DNA of 64,000 nt from Trachythela sp. YZ-2020 (taxonomy: Eukaryota; Cnidaria; Anthozoa; Malacalcyonacea; Clavulariidae): NCBI GenBank assembly GCA_016169945.1, contig JADLSH010000187.1, forward strand, positions 1-64,000, written 5' to 3'. This document shows positions 1 through 15,400 of this stretch, piece after piece. A program made the position numbers and the translations under genes. Each line of letters begins with the position of its first letter. Position 1 is the stretch's first letter. The notes under the pieces are model-generated. The model searched no databases. It was not told the origin of the DNA and saw only the letters and a list, made by a program, of their open reading frames with translations.

Positions 1-382
1 AGCTCCCCTATGTTTGCATATGCTCATATTGGCGCATGCTCAGAACGGACAAATGAAAAATTCGTGCATATGCTCATATTGGCGCATGCTCAGAACGCAC
101 AAATGAAAAATTCGTGCATATGCTCATATTGGCGCATGCTCAGAACGCACAAATGAAAAATTCGTGCATATGCTCATATTGGCGCATGCTCAGAACGCAC
201 AAATGAAAAATTCGACATGGAGCTCCCCTATATTTGCATATGCTCATATTGGCGCATGCTCAGAACGCACAAATGAAAAATTCGTGCATATGCTCATATT
301 GGCGCATGCTCAGAACGCACAAATGAAAAATTCGTGCATATGCTCATATTGGCGCATGCTCAGAACGCACAAATGAAAAATT
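1..382 (+). repeat. Higher-order block copy 1 (linker ATGTTT, CGGAC variant)
   Basis: The block starts at an AGCTCCCCTATGTTTGC linker and is followed by a monomer carrying CGGACAAATG instead of CGCACAAATG. The same order of linked variants starts again at 660 and at 3035, with identical spacing to the next full linker, so these are copies of one longer block. Copy 1 differs from the other two near 382, where they read AAATTTGCATATG. Confidence 0.75.
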
Positions 383-630
383 CGTGCATATGCTCATATT
401 GGCGCATGCTCAGAACGCACAAATGAAAAATTCGTGCATATGCTCATATTGGCGCATGCTCAGAACGCACAAATGAAAAATTCGTGCATATGCTCATATT
501 TGCGCATGCTCAGAACGCACAAATGAAAAATTCGACATGGAGCTCCCCTATATTTGCATATGCTCATATTGGCGCAAGCTCAGAACGGACAAATGAAAAA
601 TTCGTGCATATGCTCATATTGGCGCATGCT

Positions 631-1041
631 CAGAACACACAAATGAAAAATTGACATGGAGCTCCCCTATGTTTGCATATGCTCATATTGGCGCATGCTC
701 AGAACGGACAAATGAAAAATTCGTGCATATGCTCATATTGGCGCATGCTCAGAACGCACAAATGAAAAATTCGTGCATATGCTCATATTGGCGCATGCTC
801 AGAACGCACAAATGAAAAATTCGTGCATATGCTCATATTGGCGCATGCTCAGAACGCACAAATGAAAAATTCGACATGGAGCTCCCCTATATTTGCATAT
901 GCTCATATTGGCGCATGCTCAGAACGCACAAATGAAAAATTCGTGCATATGCTCATATTGGCGCATGCTCAGAACGCACAAATGAAAAATTCGTGCATAT
1001 GCTCATATTGGCGCATGCTCAGAACGCACAAATGAAAAATT
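631..1041 (+). repeat. Higher-order block copy 2
   Basis: Carries the signature CAGAACACACAAATG, then a linker lacking CG (AAATTGACATGG), then ATGTTTGC, then CGGACAAATG. From 660 to about 1041 it parallels 1-382, an offset of 659 bp. Its right end has the AAATTTGCATATG short junction that is shared with the copy at 3035. Confidence 0.75.
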
Positions 1042-1859
1042 TGCATATGCTCATATTGGCGCATGCTCAGAACGCACAAATGAAAAATTCGTGCATATGC
1101 TCATATTGGCGCATGCTCAGAACGCACAAATGAAAAATTCGACATGGAGCTCCCTATATTTGCATATGCTCATATTGGCGCATGCTCAGAACGCACAAAT
1201 GAAAAATTCGTGCATATGCTCATATTGGCGCATGCTCAGAACGCACAAATGAAAAATTCGTGCATATGCTCATATTGGCGCATGCTCAGAACGCACAAAT
1301 GAAAAATTCGTGCATATGCTCATATTGGCGCATGCTCAGAACGCACAAATGAAAAATTCGTGCATATGCTCATATTGGCGCATGCTCAGAACGCACAAAT
1401 GAAAAATTCGTGCATATGCTCATATTGGCGCATGCTCAGAACGCACAAATGAAAAATTATTGCATATGCTCATATTGGCGCATGCTCAGAACGCACAAAT
1501 GAAAAATTCGTGCATATGCTCATATTGGCGCATGCTCAGAACGCACAAATGAAAAATTTCTGCATATGCTCATATTGGCGCATGCTCAGAACGCACAAAT
1601 GAAAAATTCGTGCATATGCTCATATTGGCGCATGCTCAGAACGCACAAATGAAAAATTCGTGCATATGCTCATATTGGCGCATGCTCAGAACGCACAAAT
1701 GAAAAATTCGTGCATATGCTCATATTGGCGCATGCTCAGAACGCACAAATGAAAAATTCGTGCATATGCTCATATTGGCGCATGCTCAGAACGCACAAAT
1801 GAAAAATTCGTGCATATGCTCATATTGGCGCATGCTCAGAACGCACAAATGAAAAATTC

Positions 1860-2299
1860 GTGCATATGCTCATATTGGCGCATGCTCAGAACGCACAAAT
1901 GAAAAATTCGACATGGAGCTGCCCTATATTTGCATATGCTCATATTGGCGCATGCTCAGAACGCACAAATGAAAAATTCGTGCATATGCTCATATTGGCG
2001 CATGCTCAGAACGCACAAATGAAAAATTCGTGCATATGCTCATATTGGCGCATGCTCAGAACGCACAAATGAAAAATTCGTGCATATGCTCATATTGGCG
2101 CATGCTCAGAACGCACAAATGAAAAATTCGACATGGAGCTGCCCTATATTTGCATATGCTCATATTGGCGCATGCTCAGAACGCACAAATGAAAAATTCG
2201 TGCATATGCTCATATTGGCGCATGCTCAGAACGCACAAATGAAAAATTCGTGCATATGCTCATATTGGCGCATGCTCAGAACGCACAAATGAAAAATTC
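1860..2299 (+). repeat. 220-bp tandem duplication inside family A
   Basis: Two consecutive 220-bp blocks (1860-2079 and 2080-2299) share a private linker change, GAGCTGCCCTATATT in place of GAGCTCCCC. Each block is three 50-bp monomers plus one 70-bp form. A shared private variant at a fixed offset points to a recent local duplication. Confidence 0.8.
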
Positions 2300-3007
2300 G
2301 TGCATATGCTCATATTGGCGCATGCTCAGAACGCACAAATGAAAAATTCGTGCATATGCTCATATTGGCGCATGCTCAGAACGCACAAATGAAAAATTCG
2401 TGCATATGCTCATATTGGCGCATGCTCAGAACGCACAAATGAAAAATTCGACATTATTTGCATATGCTCATATTGGCGCATGCTCAGAACGCACAAATGA
2501 AAAATTCGTGCATATGCTCATATTGGCGCATGCTCAGAACGCACAAATGAAAAATTTTTTGCATATGCTCATATTGGCGCATGCTCAGAACGCACAAATG
2601 AAAAATTCGTGCATATGCTCATATTGGCGCATGCTCAGAACGCACAAATGAAAAATTCGTGCATATGCTCATATTGGCGCATGCTCAGAACGCACAAATG
2701 AAAAATTCGTGCATATGCTCATATTGGCGCATGCTCAGAACGCACAAATGAAAAATTCGACATGGAGCTCCCCTATATTTGCATATGCTCATATTGGCGC
2801 ATGCTCAGAACGCACAAATGAAAAATTCGTGCATATGCTCATATTGGCGCATGCTCAGAACGCACAAATGAAAAATTCGTGCATATGCTCATATTGGCGC
2901 ATGCTCAGAACGCACAAATGAAAAATTCGTACATATGCTCATATTGGCGCATGCTCAGAACGGACAAATGAAAAATTCGTGCATATGCTCATATTGGCGC
3001 ATGCTCA

Positions 3008-3416
3008 GAACACACAAATGAAAAATTGACATGGAGCTCCCCTATGTTTGCATATGCTCATATTGGCGCATGCTCAGAACGGACAAATGAAAAATTCGTG
3101 CATATGCTCATATTGGCGCATGCTCAGAACGCACAAATGAAAAATTCGTGCATATGCTCATATTGGCGCATGCTCAGAACGCACAAATGAAAAATTCGTG
3201 CATATGCTCATATTGGCGCATGCTCAGAACGCACAAATGAAAAATTCGACATGGAGCTCCCCTATATTTGCATATGCTCATATTGGCGCATGCTCAGAAC
3301 GCACAAATGAAAAATTCGTGCATATGCTCATATTGGCGCATGCTCAGAACGCACAAATGAAAAATTCGTGCATATGCTCATATTGGCGCATGCTCAGAAC
3401 GCACAAATGAAAAATT
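3008..3416 (+). repeat. Higher-order block copy 3
   Basis: Same linked variant set as at 631: CACACAAATG, AAATTGACATGG, ATGTTTGC, CGGACAAATG, then three monomers, a full linker, and the AAATTTGCATATG junction at about 3410. The offset from copy 2 is 2,375 bp. Further partial occurrences of the same signature are seen at about 9371, 10212 and 13768. Confidence 0.75.
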
Positions 3417-6400
3417 TGCATATGCTCATATTGGCGCATGCTCAGAACGCACAAATGAAAAATTCGTGCATATGCTCATATTGGCGCATGCTCAGAACGC
3501 ACAAATGAAAAATTCGTGCATATGCTCATATTGGCGCATGCTCAGAACGCACAAATGAAAAATTCGTGCATATGCTCATATTGGCGCATGCTCAGAACGC
3601 ACAAATGAAAAATTCTTGCATATGCTCATATTGGCGCATGCTCAGAACGCACAAATGAAAAATTCGTGCATATGCTCATATTGGCGCATGCTCAGAACGC
3701 ACAAATGAAAAATTCGTGCATATGCTCATATTGGCGCATGCTCAGAACGCACAAATGAAAAATTCGTGCATATGCTCATATTGGCGCATGCTCAGAACGC
3801 ACAAATGAAAAATTCGTGCATATGCTCATATTGGCGCATGCTCAGAACGCACAAATGAAAAATTCGTGCATATGCTCATATTGGCGCATGCTCAGAACGC
3901 ACAAATGAAAAATTCGACATTGCATATGCTCATATTGGCGCATGCTCAGAACGCACAAATGAAAAATTCGTGCATATGCTCATATTGGCGCATGCTCAGA
4001 ACGCACAAATGAAAAATTTGCATATGCTCATATTGGCGCATGCTCAGAACGCACAAATGAAAAATTCGTGCATATGCTCATATTGGCGCATGCTCAGAAC
4101 GCACAAATGAAAAATTCGACATGGAGCTCCCTATATTTGCATATGCTCATATTGGCGCATGCTCAGAACGCACAAATGAAAAATTCGTGCATATGCTCAT
4201 ATTGGCGCATGCTCAGAACGCACAAATGAAAAATTCGTGCATATGCTCATATTGGCGCATGCTCAGAACGCACAAATGAAAAATTCGTGCATATGCTCAT
4301 ATTGGCGCATGCTCAGAACGCACAAATGAAAAATTCGACATGGAGCTCCCTATATTTGCATATGCTCATATTGGCGCATGCTCAGAACGCACAAATGAAA
4401 AATTCGTGCATATGCTCATATTGGCGCATGCTCAGAACGCACAAATGAAAAATTCGTGCATATGCTCATATTGGCGCATGCTCAGAACGCACAAATGAAA
4501 AATTCGACATGGAGCTCCCTATATTTGCATATGCTCATATTGGCGCATGCTCAGAACGCACAAATGAAAAATTCGTGCATATGCTCATATTGGCGCATGC
4601 TCAGAACGCACAAATGAAAAATTCGTGCATATGCTCATATTGGCGCATGCTCAGAACGCACAAATGAAAAATTCGTGCATATGCTCATATTGGCGCATGC
4701 TCAGAACGCACAAATGAAAAATTTGCATATGCTCATATTGGCGCATGCTCAGAACGCACAAATGAAAAATTCGTGCATATGCTCATATTGGCGCATGCTC
4801 AGAACGCACAAATGAAAAATTCGACATGGATTTGCATATGCTCATATTGGCGCATGCTCAGAACGCACAAATGAAAAATTCGTGCATATGCTCATATTGG
4901 CGCATGCTCAGAACGCACAAATGAAAAATTGTTGCATATGCTCATATTGGCGCATGCTCAGAACGCACAAATGAAAAATTCGTGCATATGCTCATATTGG
5001 CGCATGCTCAGAACGCACAAATGAAAAATTTCGTGCATATGCTCATATTGGCGCATGCTCAGAACGCACAAATGAAAAATTCGTGCATATGCTCATATTG
5101 GCGCATGCTCAGAACGCACAAATGAAAAATTCGTGCATATGCTCATATTGGCGCATGCTCAGAACGCACAAATGAAAAATTCGTGCATATGCTCATATTG
5201 GCGCATGCTCAGAACGCACAAATGAAAAATTTGCATATGCTCATATTGGCGCATGCTCAGAACGCACAAATGAAAAATTCGTGCATATGCTCATATTGGC
5301 GCATGCTCAGAACGCACAAATGAAAAATTCGTGCATATGCTCATATTGGCGCATGCTCAGAACGCACAAATGAAAAATTCGACATGGAGCTCCCCTATAT
5401 TTGCATATGCTCATATTGGCGCATGCTCAGAACGCACAAATGAAAAATTCGTGCATATGCTCATATTGGCGCATGCTCAGAACGCACAAATGAAAAATTC
5501 GTGCATATGCTCATATTGGCGCATGCTCAGAACGCACAAATGAAAAATTCGTGCATATGCTCATATTGGCGCATGCTCAGAACGCACAAATGAAAAATTC
5601 GACATGGAGCTCCCTATATTTGCATATGCTCATATTGGCGCATGCTCAGAACGCACAAATGAAAAATTCGTGCATATGCTCATATTGGCGCATGCTCAGA
5701 ACGCACAAATGAAAAATTCGTGCATATGCTCATATTGGCGCATGCTCAGAACGCACAAATGAAAAATTCGTGCATATGCTCATATTGGCGCATGCTCAGA
5801 ACGCACAAATGAAAAATTCGTGCATATGCTCATATTGGCGCATGCTCAGAACGCACAAATGAAAAATTCGTGCATATGCTCATATTGGCGCATGCTCAGA
5901 ACGCACAAATGAAAAATTCGTGCATATGCTCATATTGGCGCATGCTCAGAACGCACAAATGAAAAATTCGTGCATATGCTCATATTGGCGCATGCTCAGA
6001 ACGCACAAATGAAAAATTCGTGCATATGCTCATATTGGCGCATGCTCAGAACGCACAAATGAAAAATTCGTGCATATGCTCATATTGGCGCATGCTCAGA
6101 ACGCACAAATGAAAAATTCGTGCATATGCTCATATTGGCGCATGCTCAGAACGCACAAATGAAAAATTCGTGCATATGCTCATATTGGCGCATGCTCAGA
6201 ACGCACAAATGAAAAATTCGTGCATATGCTCATATTGGCGCATGCTCAGAACGCACAAATGAAAAATTCGTGCATATGCTCATATTGGCGCATGCTCAGA
6301 ACGCACAAATTGAAAAATTCGTGCATATGCTCATATTGGCGCATGCTCAGAACGCACAAATGAAAAATTCGACATGGAGCTCCCCTATATTTGCATATGC

Positions 6401-9400
6401 TCATATTGGCGCATGCTCAGAACGCACAAATGAAAAATTCGTGCATATGCTCATATTGGCGCATGCTCAGAACGCACAAATGAAAAATTCGACATGGAGC
6501 TCCCCTATATGTGCATATGCTCATATTGGCGCATGCTCAGAACGCACAAATGAAAAATTCGTGCATATGCTCATATTGGCGCATGCTCAGAACGCACAAA
6601 TGAAAAATTCGTGCATATGCTCATATTGGCGCATGCTCAGAACGCACAAATGAAAAATTCGTGCATATGCTCATATTGGCGCATGCTCAGAACGCACAAA
6701 TGAAAAATTCGACATGGAGCTCCCTATATTTGCATATGCTCATATTGGCGCATGCTCAGAACGCACAAATGAAAAATTCGTGCATATGCTCATATTGGCG
6801 CATGCTCAGAACGCACAAATGAAAAATTCGTGCATATGCTCATATTGGCGCATGCTCAGAACGCACAAATGAAAAATTCGTGCATATGCTCATATTGGCG
6901 CATGCTCAGAACGCACAAATGAAAAATTCGTGCATATGCTCATATTGGCGCATGCTCAGAACGCACAAATGAAAAATTCGTGCATATGCTCATATTGGCG
7001 CATGCTCAGAACGCACAAATGAAAAATTCGACATATATTTGCATATGCTCATATTGGCGCATGCTCAGAACGCACAAATGAAAAATTCGTGCATATGCTC
7101 ATATTGGCGCATGCTCAGAACGCACAAATGAAAAATTCTATATTTGCATATGCTCATATTGGCGCATGCTCAGAACGCACAAATGAAAAATTCGTGCATA
7201 TGCTCATATTGGCGCATGCTCAGAACGCACAAATGAAAAATTCGACATCTATATTTGCATATGCTCATATTGGCGCATGCTCAGAACGCACAAATGAAAA
7301 ATTCGTGCATATGCTCATATTGGCGCATGCTCAGAACGCACAAATGAAAAATTCGTGCATATGCTCATATTGGCGCATGCTCAGAACGCACAAATGAAAA
7401 ATTCGTGCATATGCTCATATTGGCGCATGCTCAGAACGCACAAATGAAAAATTCGTGCATATGCTCATATTGGCGCATGCTCAGAACGCACAAATGAAAA
7501 ATTCGTGCATATGCTCATATTGGCGCATGCTCAGAACGCACAAATGAAAAATTCGACATGGAGCTCCCTATATTTGCATATGCTCATATTGGCGCATGCG
7601 CAGAACGCACAAATGAAAAATTCGTGCATATGCTCATATTGGCGCATGCTCAGAACGAACAAATGAAAAATTTCCGTGCATATGCTCATATTGGCGCATG
7701 CTCAGAACGCACAAATGATAAATTCGTGCATATGCTCATATTGGCGCATGCTCAGAACGCACAAATGAAAAATTCGTGCATATGCTCATATTGGCGCATG
7801 CTCAGAACGCACAAATGAAAAATTCGTGCATATGCTCATATTGGCGCATGCTCAGAACGCACAAATGAAAAATTCGACATGGAGCTCCCTATATTTGCAT
7901 ATGCTCATATTGGCGCATGCTCAGAACGCACAAATGAAAAATTCGTGCATATGCTCATATTGGCGCATGCTCAGAACGCACAAATGAAAAATTCGTGCAT
8001 ATGCTCATATTGGCGCATGCTCAGAACGCACAAATGAAAAATTCGTGCATATGCTCATATTGGCGCATGCTCAGAACGCACAAATGAAAAATTCGTGCAT
8101 ATGCTCATATTGGCGCATGCTCAGAACGCACAAATGAAAAATTTGCATATGCTCATATTGGCGCATGCTCAGAACGCACAAATGAAAAATTCGTGCATAT
8201 GCTCATATTGGCGCATGCTCAGAACGCACAAATGAAAAATTCGACATTATTTGCATATGCTCATATTGGCGCATGCTCAGAACGCACAAATGAAAAATTC
8301 GTGCATATGCTCATATTGGCGCATGCTCAGAACGCACAAATGAAAAATTCGACATGGAGCTCCCTATGTTTGCATATGCTCATATTGGCGCATGCTCAGA
8401 ACGCACAAATGAAAAATTCGTGCATATGCTCATATTGGCGCATGCTCAGAACGCACAAATGAAAAATTCGTGCATATGCTCATATTGGCGCATGCTCAGA
8501 ACGCACAAATGAAAAATTCGTGCATATGCTCATATTGGCGCATGCTCAGAACGCACAAATGAAAAATTCGACATGGAGCTATATTTGCATATGCTCATAT
8601 TGGCGCATGCTCAGAACGCACAAATGAAAAATTCGTGCATATGCTCATATTGGCGCATGCTCAGAACGCACAAATGAAAAATTCGACATTGCATATGCTC
8701 ATATTGGCGCATGCTCAGAACGCACAAATGAAAAATTCGTGCATATGCTCATATTGGCGCATGCTCAGAACGCACAAATGAAAAATTCGTGCATATGCTC
8801 ATATTGGCGCATGCTCAGAACGCACAAATGAAAAATTCGTGCATATGCTCATATTGGCGCATGCTCAGAACGCACAAATGAAAAATTCGTGCATATGCTC
8901 ATATTGGCGCATGCTCAGAACGCACAAATGAAAAATTCGTGCATATGCTCATATTGGCGCATGCTCAGAACGCACAAATGAAAAATTCGTGCATATGCTC
9001 ATATTGGCGCATGCTCAGAACGCACAAATGAAAAATTCGTGCATATGCTCATATTGGCGCATGCTCAGAACGCACAAATGAAAAATTCATGCATATGCTC
9101 ATATTGGCGCATGCTCAGAACGCACAAATGAAAAATTCGTGCATATGCTCATATTGGCGCATGCTCAGAACGCACAAATGAAAAATTCGTGCATATGCTC
9201 ATATTGGCGCATGCTCAGAACGCACAAATGAAAAATTCGTGCATATGCTCATATTGGCGCATGCTCAGAACGCACAAATGAAAAATTCGTGCATATGCTC
9301 ATATTGGCGCATGCTCAGAACGCACAAATGAAAAATTCGTGCATATGCTCATATTGGCGCATGCTCAGAACACACAAATGAAAAATTGACATGGAGCTCC

Positions 9401-12400
9401 CCTATGTTTGCATATGCTCATATTGGCGCATGCTCAGAACGGACAAATGAAAAATTCGTGCATATGCTCATATTGGCGCATGCTCAGAACGCACAAATGA
9501 AAAATTCGTGCATATGCTCATATTGGCGCATGCTCAGAACGCACAAATGAAAAATTCGTGCATATGCTCATATTGGCGCATGCTCAGAACGCACAAATGA
9601 AAAATTCGTGCATATGCTCATATTGGCGCATGCTCAGAACGCACAAATGAAAAATTCGTGCATATGCTCATATTGGCGCATGCTCAGAACGCACAAATGA
9701 AAAATTCGTGCATATGCTCATATTGGCGCATGCTCAGAACGCACAAATGAAAAATTCGTGCATATGCTCATATTGGCGCATGCTCAGAACGCACAAATGA
9801 AAAATTCGTGCATATGCTCATATTGGCGCATGCTCAGAACGCACAAATGAAAAATTCGACATGGAGCTCCCCTATATTTGCATATGCTCATATTGGCGCA
9901 TGCTCAGAACGCACAAATGAAAAATTCGTGCATATGCTCATATTGGCGCATGCTCAGAACGCACAAATGAAAAATTCGTGCATATGCTCATATTGGCGCA
10001 TGCTCAGAACGCACAAATGAAAAATTCGTGCATATGCTCATATTGGCGCATGCTCAGAACGCACAAATGAAAAATTCGTGCATATGCTCATATTGGCGCA
10101 TGCTCAGAACGCACAAATGAAAAATTCGACATTAGCATATGCTCATATTGGCGCATGCTCAGAACGCACAAATGAAAAATTCGTGCATATGCTCATATTG
10201 GCGCATGCTCAGAACACACAAATGAAAAATTGACATGCAGCTCCCCTATGTTTGCATATGCTCATATTGGCGCATGCTCAGAACGCACAAATGAAAAATT
10301 CGTGCATATGCTCATATTGGCGCATGCTCAGAACGCACAAATGAAAAATTCGTGCATATGCTCATATTGGCGCATGCTCAGAACGCACAAATGAAAAATT
10401 CGTGCATATGCTCATATTGGCGCATGCTCAGAACGCACAAATGAAAAATTCGACATGGAGCTCCCCTATATTTGCATATGCTCATATTGGCGCATGCTCA
10501 GAACGCACAAATGAAAAATTCGTGCATATGCTCATATTGGCGCATGCTCAGAACGCACAAATGAAAAATTCATATTTGCATATGCTCATATTGGCGCATG
10601 CTCAGAACGCACAAATGAAAAATTCGTGCATATGCTCATATTGGCGCATGCTCAGAACGCACAAATGAAAAATTCGTGCATATGCTCATATTGGCGCATG
10701 CTCAGAACGCACAAATGAAAAATTCGTGCATATGCTCATATTGGCGCATGCTCAGAACGCACAAATGAAAAATTCGACATGGAGCTCCCTATATTTGCAT
10801 ATGCTCATATTGGCGCATGCTCAGAACGCACAAATGAAAAATTCGTGCATATGCTCATATTGGCGCATGCTCAGAACGCACAAATGAAAAATTCGTGCAT
10901 ATGCTCATATTGGCGCATGCTCAGAACGCACAAATGAAAAATTCGTGCATATGCTCATATTGGCGCATGCTCAGAACGCACAAATGAAAAATTCGTGCAT
11001 ATGCTCATATTGGCGCATGCTCAGAACGCACAAATGAAAAATTCGTGCATATGCTCATATTGGCGCATGCTCAGAACGCACAAATGAAAAATTCGTGCAT
11101 ATGCTCATATTGGCGCATGCTCAGAACGCACAAATGAAAAATTCGTGCATATGCTCATATTGGCGCATGCTCAGAACGCACAAATGAAAAATTCGTGCAT
11201 ATGCTCATATTGGCGCATGCTCAGAACGCACAAATGAAAAATTCGTGCATATGCTCATATTGGCGCATGCTCAGAACGCACAAATGAAAAATTCGTGCAT
11301 ATGCTCATATTGGCGCATGCTCAGAACGCACAAATGAAAAATTCGACATGGAGCTATATTTGCATATGCTCATATTGGCGCATGCTCAGAACGCACAAAT
11401 GAAAAATTCGTGCATATGCTCATATTGGCGCATGCTCAGAACGCACAAATGAAAAATTGACATTCGTTTGCATATGCTCATATTGGCGCATGCTCAGAAC
11501 GCACAAATGAAAAATTCGTGCATATGCTCATATTGGCGCATGCTCAGAACGCACAAATGAAAAATTCGTGCATATGCTCATATTGGCGCATGCTCAGAAC
11601 GCACAAATGAAAAATTCGTGCATATGCTCATATTGGCGCATGCTCAGAACGCACAAATGAAAAATTCGACATGGATATTTGCATATGCTCATATTGGCGC
11701 ATGCTCAGAACGCACAAATGAAAAATTCGTGCATATGCTCATATTGGCGCATGCTCAGAACGCACAAATGAAAAATTCTATATTTGCATATGCTCATATT
11801 GGCGCATGCTCAGAACGCACAAATGAAAAATTCGTGCATATGCTCATATTGGCGCATGCTCAGAACGCACAAATGAAAAATTCGTGCATATGCTCATATT
11901 GGCGCATGCTCAGAACGCACAAATGAAAAATTCGTGCATATGCTCATATTGGCGCATGCTCAGAACGCACAAATGAAAAATTCGTGCATATGCTCATATT
12001 GGCGCATGCTCAGAACGCACAAATGAAAAATTCGTGCATATGCTCATATTGGCGCATGCTCAGAACGCACAAATGAAAAATTCGTGCATATGCTCATATT
12101 GGCGCATGCTCAGAACGCACAAATGAAAAATTCGATATCATCTATATTTGCATATGCTCATATTGGCGCATGCTCAGAACGCACAAATGAAAAATTCGTG
12201 CATATGCTCATATTGGCGCATGCTCAGAACGCACAAATGAAAAATTCGTGCATATGCTCATATTGGCGCATGCTCAGAACGCACAAATGAAAAATTCGTG
12301 CATATGCTCATATTGGCGCATGCTCAGAACGCACAAATGAAAAATTCGACATGGAGCTATATTTGCATATGCTCATATTGGCGCATGCTCAGAACGCACA

Positions 12401-15400
12401 AATGAAAAATTCGTGCATATGCTCATATTGGCGCATGCTCAGAACGCACAAATGAAAAATTGACATCTATGTTTGCATATGCTCATATTGGCGCATGCTC
12501 AGAACGCACAAATGAAAAATTCGTGCATATGCTCATATTGGCGCATGCTCAGAACGCACAAATGAAAAATTCGTGCATATGCTCATATTGGCGCATGCTC
12601 AGAACGCACAAATGAAAAATTCGTGCATATGCTCATATTGGCGCATGCTCAGAACGCACAAATGAAAAATTCGACATGGAGCTCCCTATATTTGCATATG
12701 CTCATATTGGCGCATGCTCAGAACGCACAAATGAAAAATTCGTGCATATGCTCATATTGGCGCATGCTCAGAACGCACAAATGAAAAATTCGTGCATATG
12801 CTCATATTGGCGCATGCTCAGAACGCACAAATGAAAAATTCGTGCATATGCTCATATTGGCGCATGCTCAGAACGCACAAATGAAAAATTCGTGCATATG
12901 CTCATATTGGCGCATGCTCAGAACGCACAAATGAAAAATTCGTGCATATGCTCATATTGGCGCATGCTCAGAACGCACAAATGAAAAATTCGACATGGAG
13001 CTCCCTATATTTGCATATGCTCATATTGGCGCATGCTCAGAACGCACAAATGAAAAATTCGTGCATATGCTCATATTGGCGCATGCTCAGAACGCACAAA
13101 TGAAAAATTGACATTCGTGCATATGCTCATATTGGCGCATGCTCAGAACGCACAAATGAAAAATTCGTGCATATGCTCATATTGGCGCATGCTCAGAACG
13201 CACAAATGAAAAATTCGTGCATATGCTCATATTGGCGCATGCTCAGAACGCACAAATGAAAAATTCGTGCATATGCTCATATTGGCGCATGCTCAGAACG
13301 CACAAATGAAAAATTCGACATGGAGCTCCCCTATATTTGCATATGCTCATATTGGCGCATGCTCAGAACGCACAAATGAAAAATTCGTGCATATGCTCAT
13401 ATTGGCGCATGCTCAGAACGCACAAATGAAAAATTGTGCATATGCTCATATTGGCGCATGCTCAGAACGCACAAATGAAAAATTCGTGCATATGCTCATA
13501 TTGGCGCATGCTCAGAACGCACAAATGAAAAATTCGTGCATATGCTCATATTGGCGCATGCTCAGAACGCACAAATGAAAAATTCGTGCATATGCTCATA
13601 TTGGCGCATGCTCAGAACGCACAAATGAAAAATTCGTGCATATGCTCATATTGGCGCATGCTCAGAACGCACAAATGAAAAATTCGTGCATATGCTCATA
13701 TTGGCGCATGCTCAGAACGCACAAATGAAAAATTCGTGCATATGCTCATATTGGCGCATGCTCAGAACACACAAATGAAAAATTGACATGGAGCTCCCCT
13801 ATATTTGCATATGCTCATATTGGCGCATGCTCAGAACGGACAAATGAAAAATTCGTGCATATGCTCATATTGGCGCATGCTCAGAACGCACAAATGAAAA
13901 ATTCGTGCATATGCTCATATTGGCGCATGCTCAGAACGCACAAATGAAAAATTCGTGCATATGCTCATATTGGCGCATGCTCAGAACGCACAAATGAAAA
14001 ATTCGTGCATATGCTCATATTGGCGCATGCTCAGAACGCACAAATGAAAAATTCGTGCATATGCTCATATTGGCGCATGCTCAGAACGCACAAATGAAAA
14101 ATTCGTATTTGCATATGCTCATATTGGCGCATGCTCAGAACGCACAAATGAAAAATTCGTGCATATGCTCATATTGGCGCATGCTCAGAACGCACAAATG
14201 AAAAATTCGTGCATATGCTCATATTGGCGCATGCTCAGAACGCACAAATGAAAAATTCGTGCATATGCTCATATTGGCGCATGCTCAGAACGCACAAATG
14301 AAAAATTCGTGCATATGCTCATATTGGCGCATGCTCAGAACGCACAAATGAAAAATTCGTGCATATGCTCATATTGGCGCATGCTCAGAACGCACAAATG
14401 AAAAATTCGACATGGAGCTCCCTATATTTGCATATGCTCATATTGGCGCATGCTCAGAACGCACAAATGAAAAATTCGTGCATATGCTCATATTGGCGCA
14501 TGCTCAGAACGCACAAATGAAAAATTCGTGCATATGCTCATATTGGCGCATGCTCAGAACGCACAAATGAAAAATTCGTGCATATGCTCATATTGGCGCA
14601 TGCTCAGAACGCACAAATGAAAAATTCGTGCATATGCTCATATTGGCGCATGCTCAGAACGCACAAATGAAAAATTCGTGCATATGCTCATATTGGCGCA
14701 TGCTCAGAACGCACAAATGAAAAATTCGACATGGAGCTCCCTATATTTGCATATGCTCATATTGGCGCATGCTCAGAACGCACAAATGAAAAATTCGTGC
14801 ATATGCTCATATTGGCGCATGCTCAGAACGCACAAATGAAAAATTGTTTGCATATGCTCATATTGGCGCATGCTCAGAACGCACAAATGAAAAATTCGTG
14901 CATATGCTCATATTGGCGCATGCTCAGAACGCACAAATGAAAAATTCGTGCATATGCTCATATTGGCGCATGCTCAGAACGCACAAATGAAAAATTCGTG
15001 CATATGCTCATATTGGCGCATGCTCAGAACGCACAAATGAAAAATTCGTGCATATGCTCATATTGGCGCATGCTCAGAACGCACAAATGAAAAATTCGTG
15101 CATATGCTCATATTGGCGCATGCTCAGAACGCACAAATGAAAAATTCGTGCATATGCTCATATTGGCGCATGCTCAGAACGCACAAATGAAAAATTTGCA
15201 TATGCTCATATTGGCGCATGCTCAGAACGCACAAATGAAAAATTCGTGCATATGCTCATATTGGCGCATGCTCAGAACGCACAAATGAAAAATTCGTGCA
15301 TATGCTCATATTGGCGCATGCTCAGAACGCACAAATGAAAAATTCGACATGGATATTTGCATATGCTCATATTGGCGCATGCTCAGAACGCACAAATGAA

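Noticed and set aside
164..376. Recurrent 62-127-codon open frames in family A containing MHMLILAHAQNAQMKN
   Set aside because: They begin at GTG, recur wherever a linker or indel shifts phase, and end at the same satellite-encoded TGA. A 50-bp period cycles through all frames, so these are by-products of the repeat.
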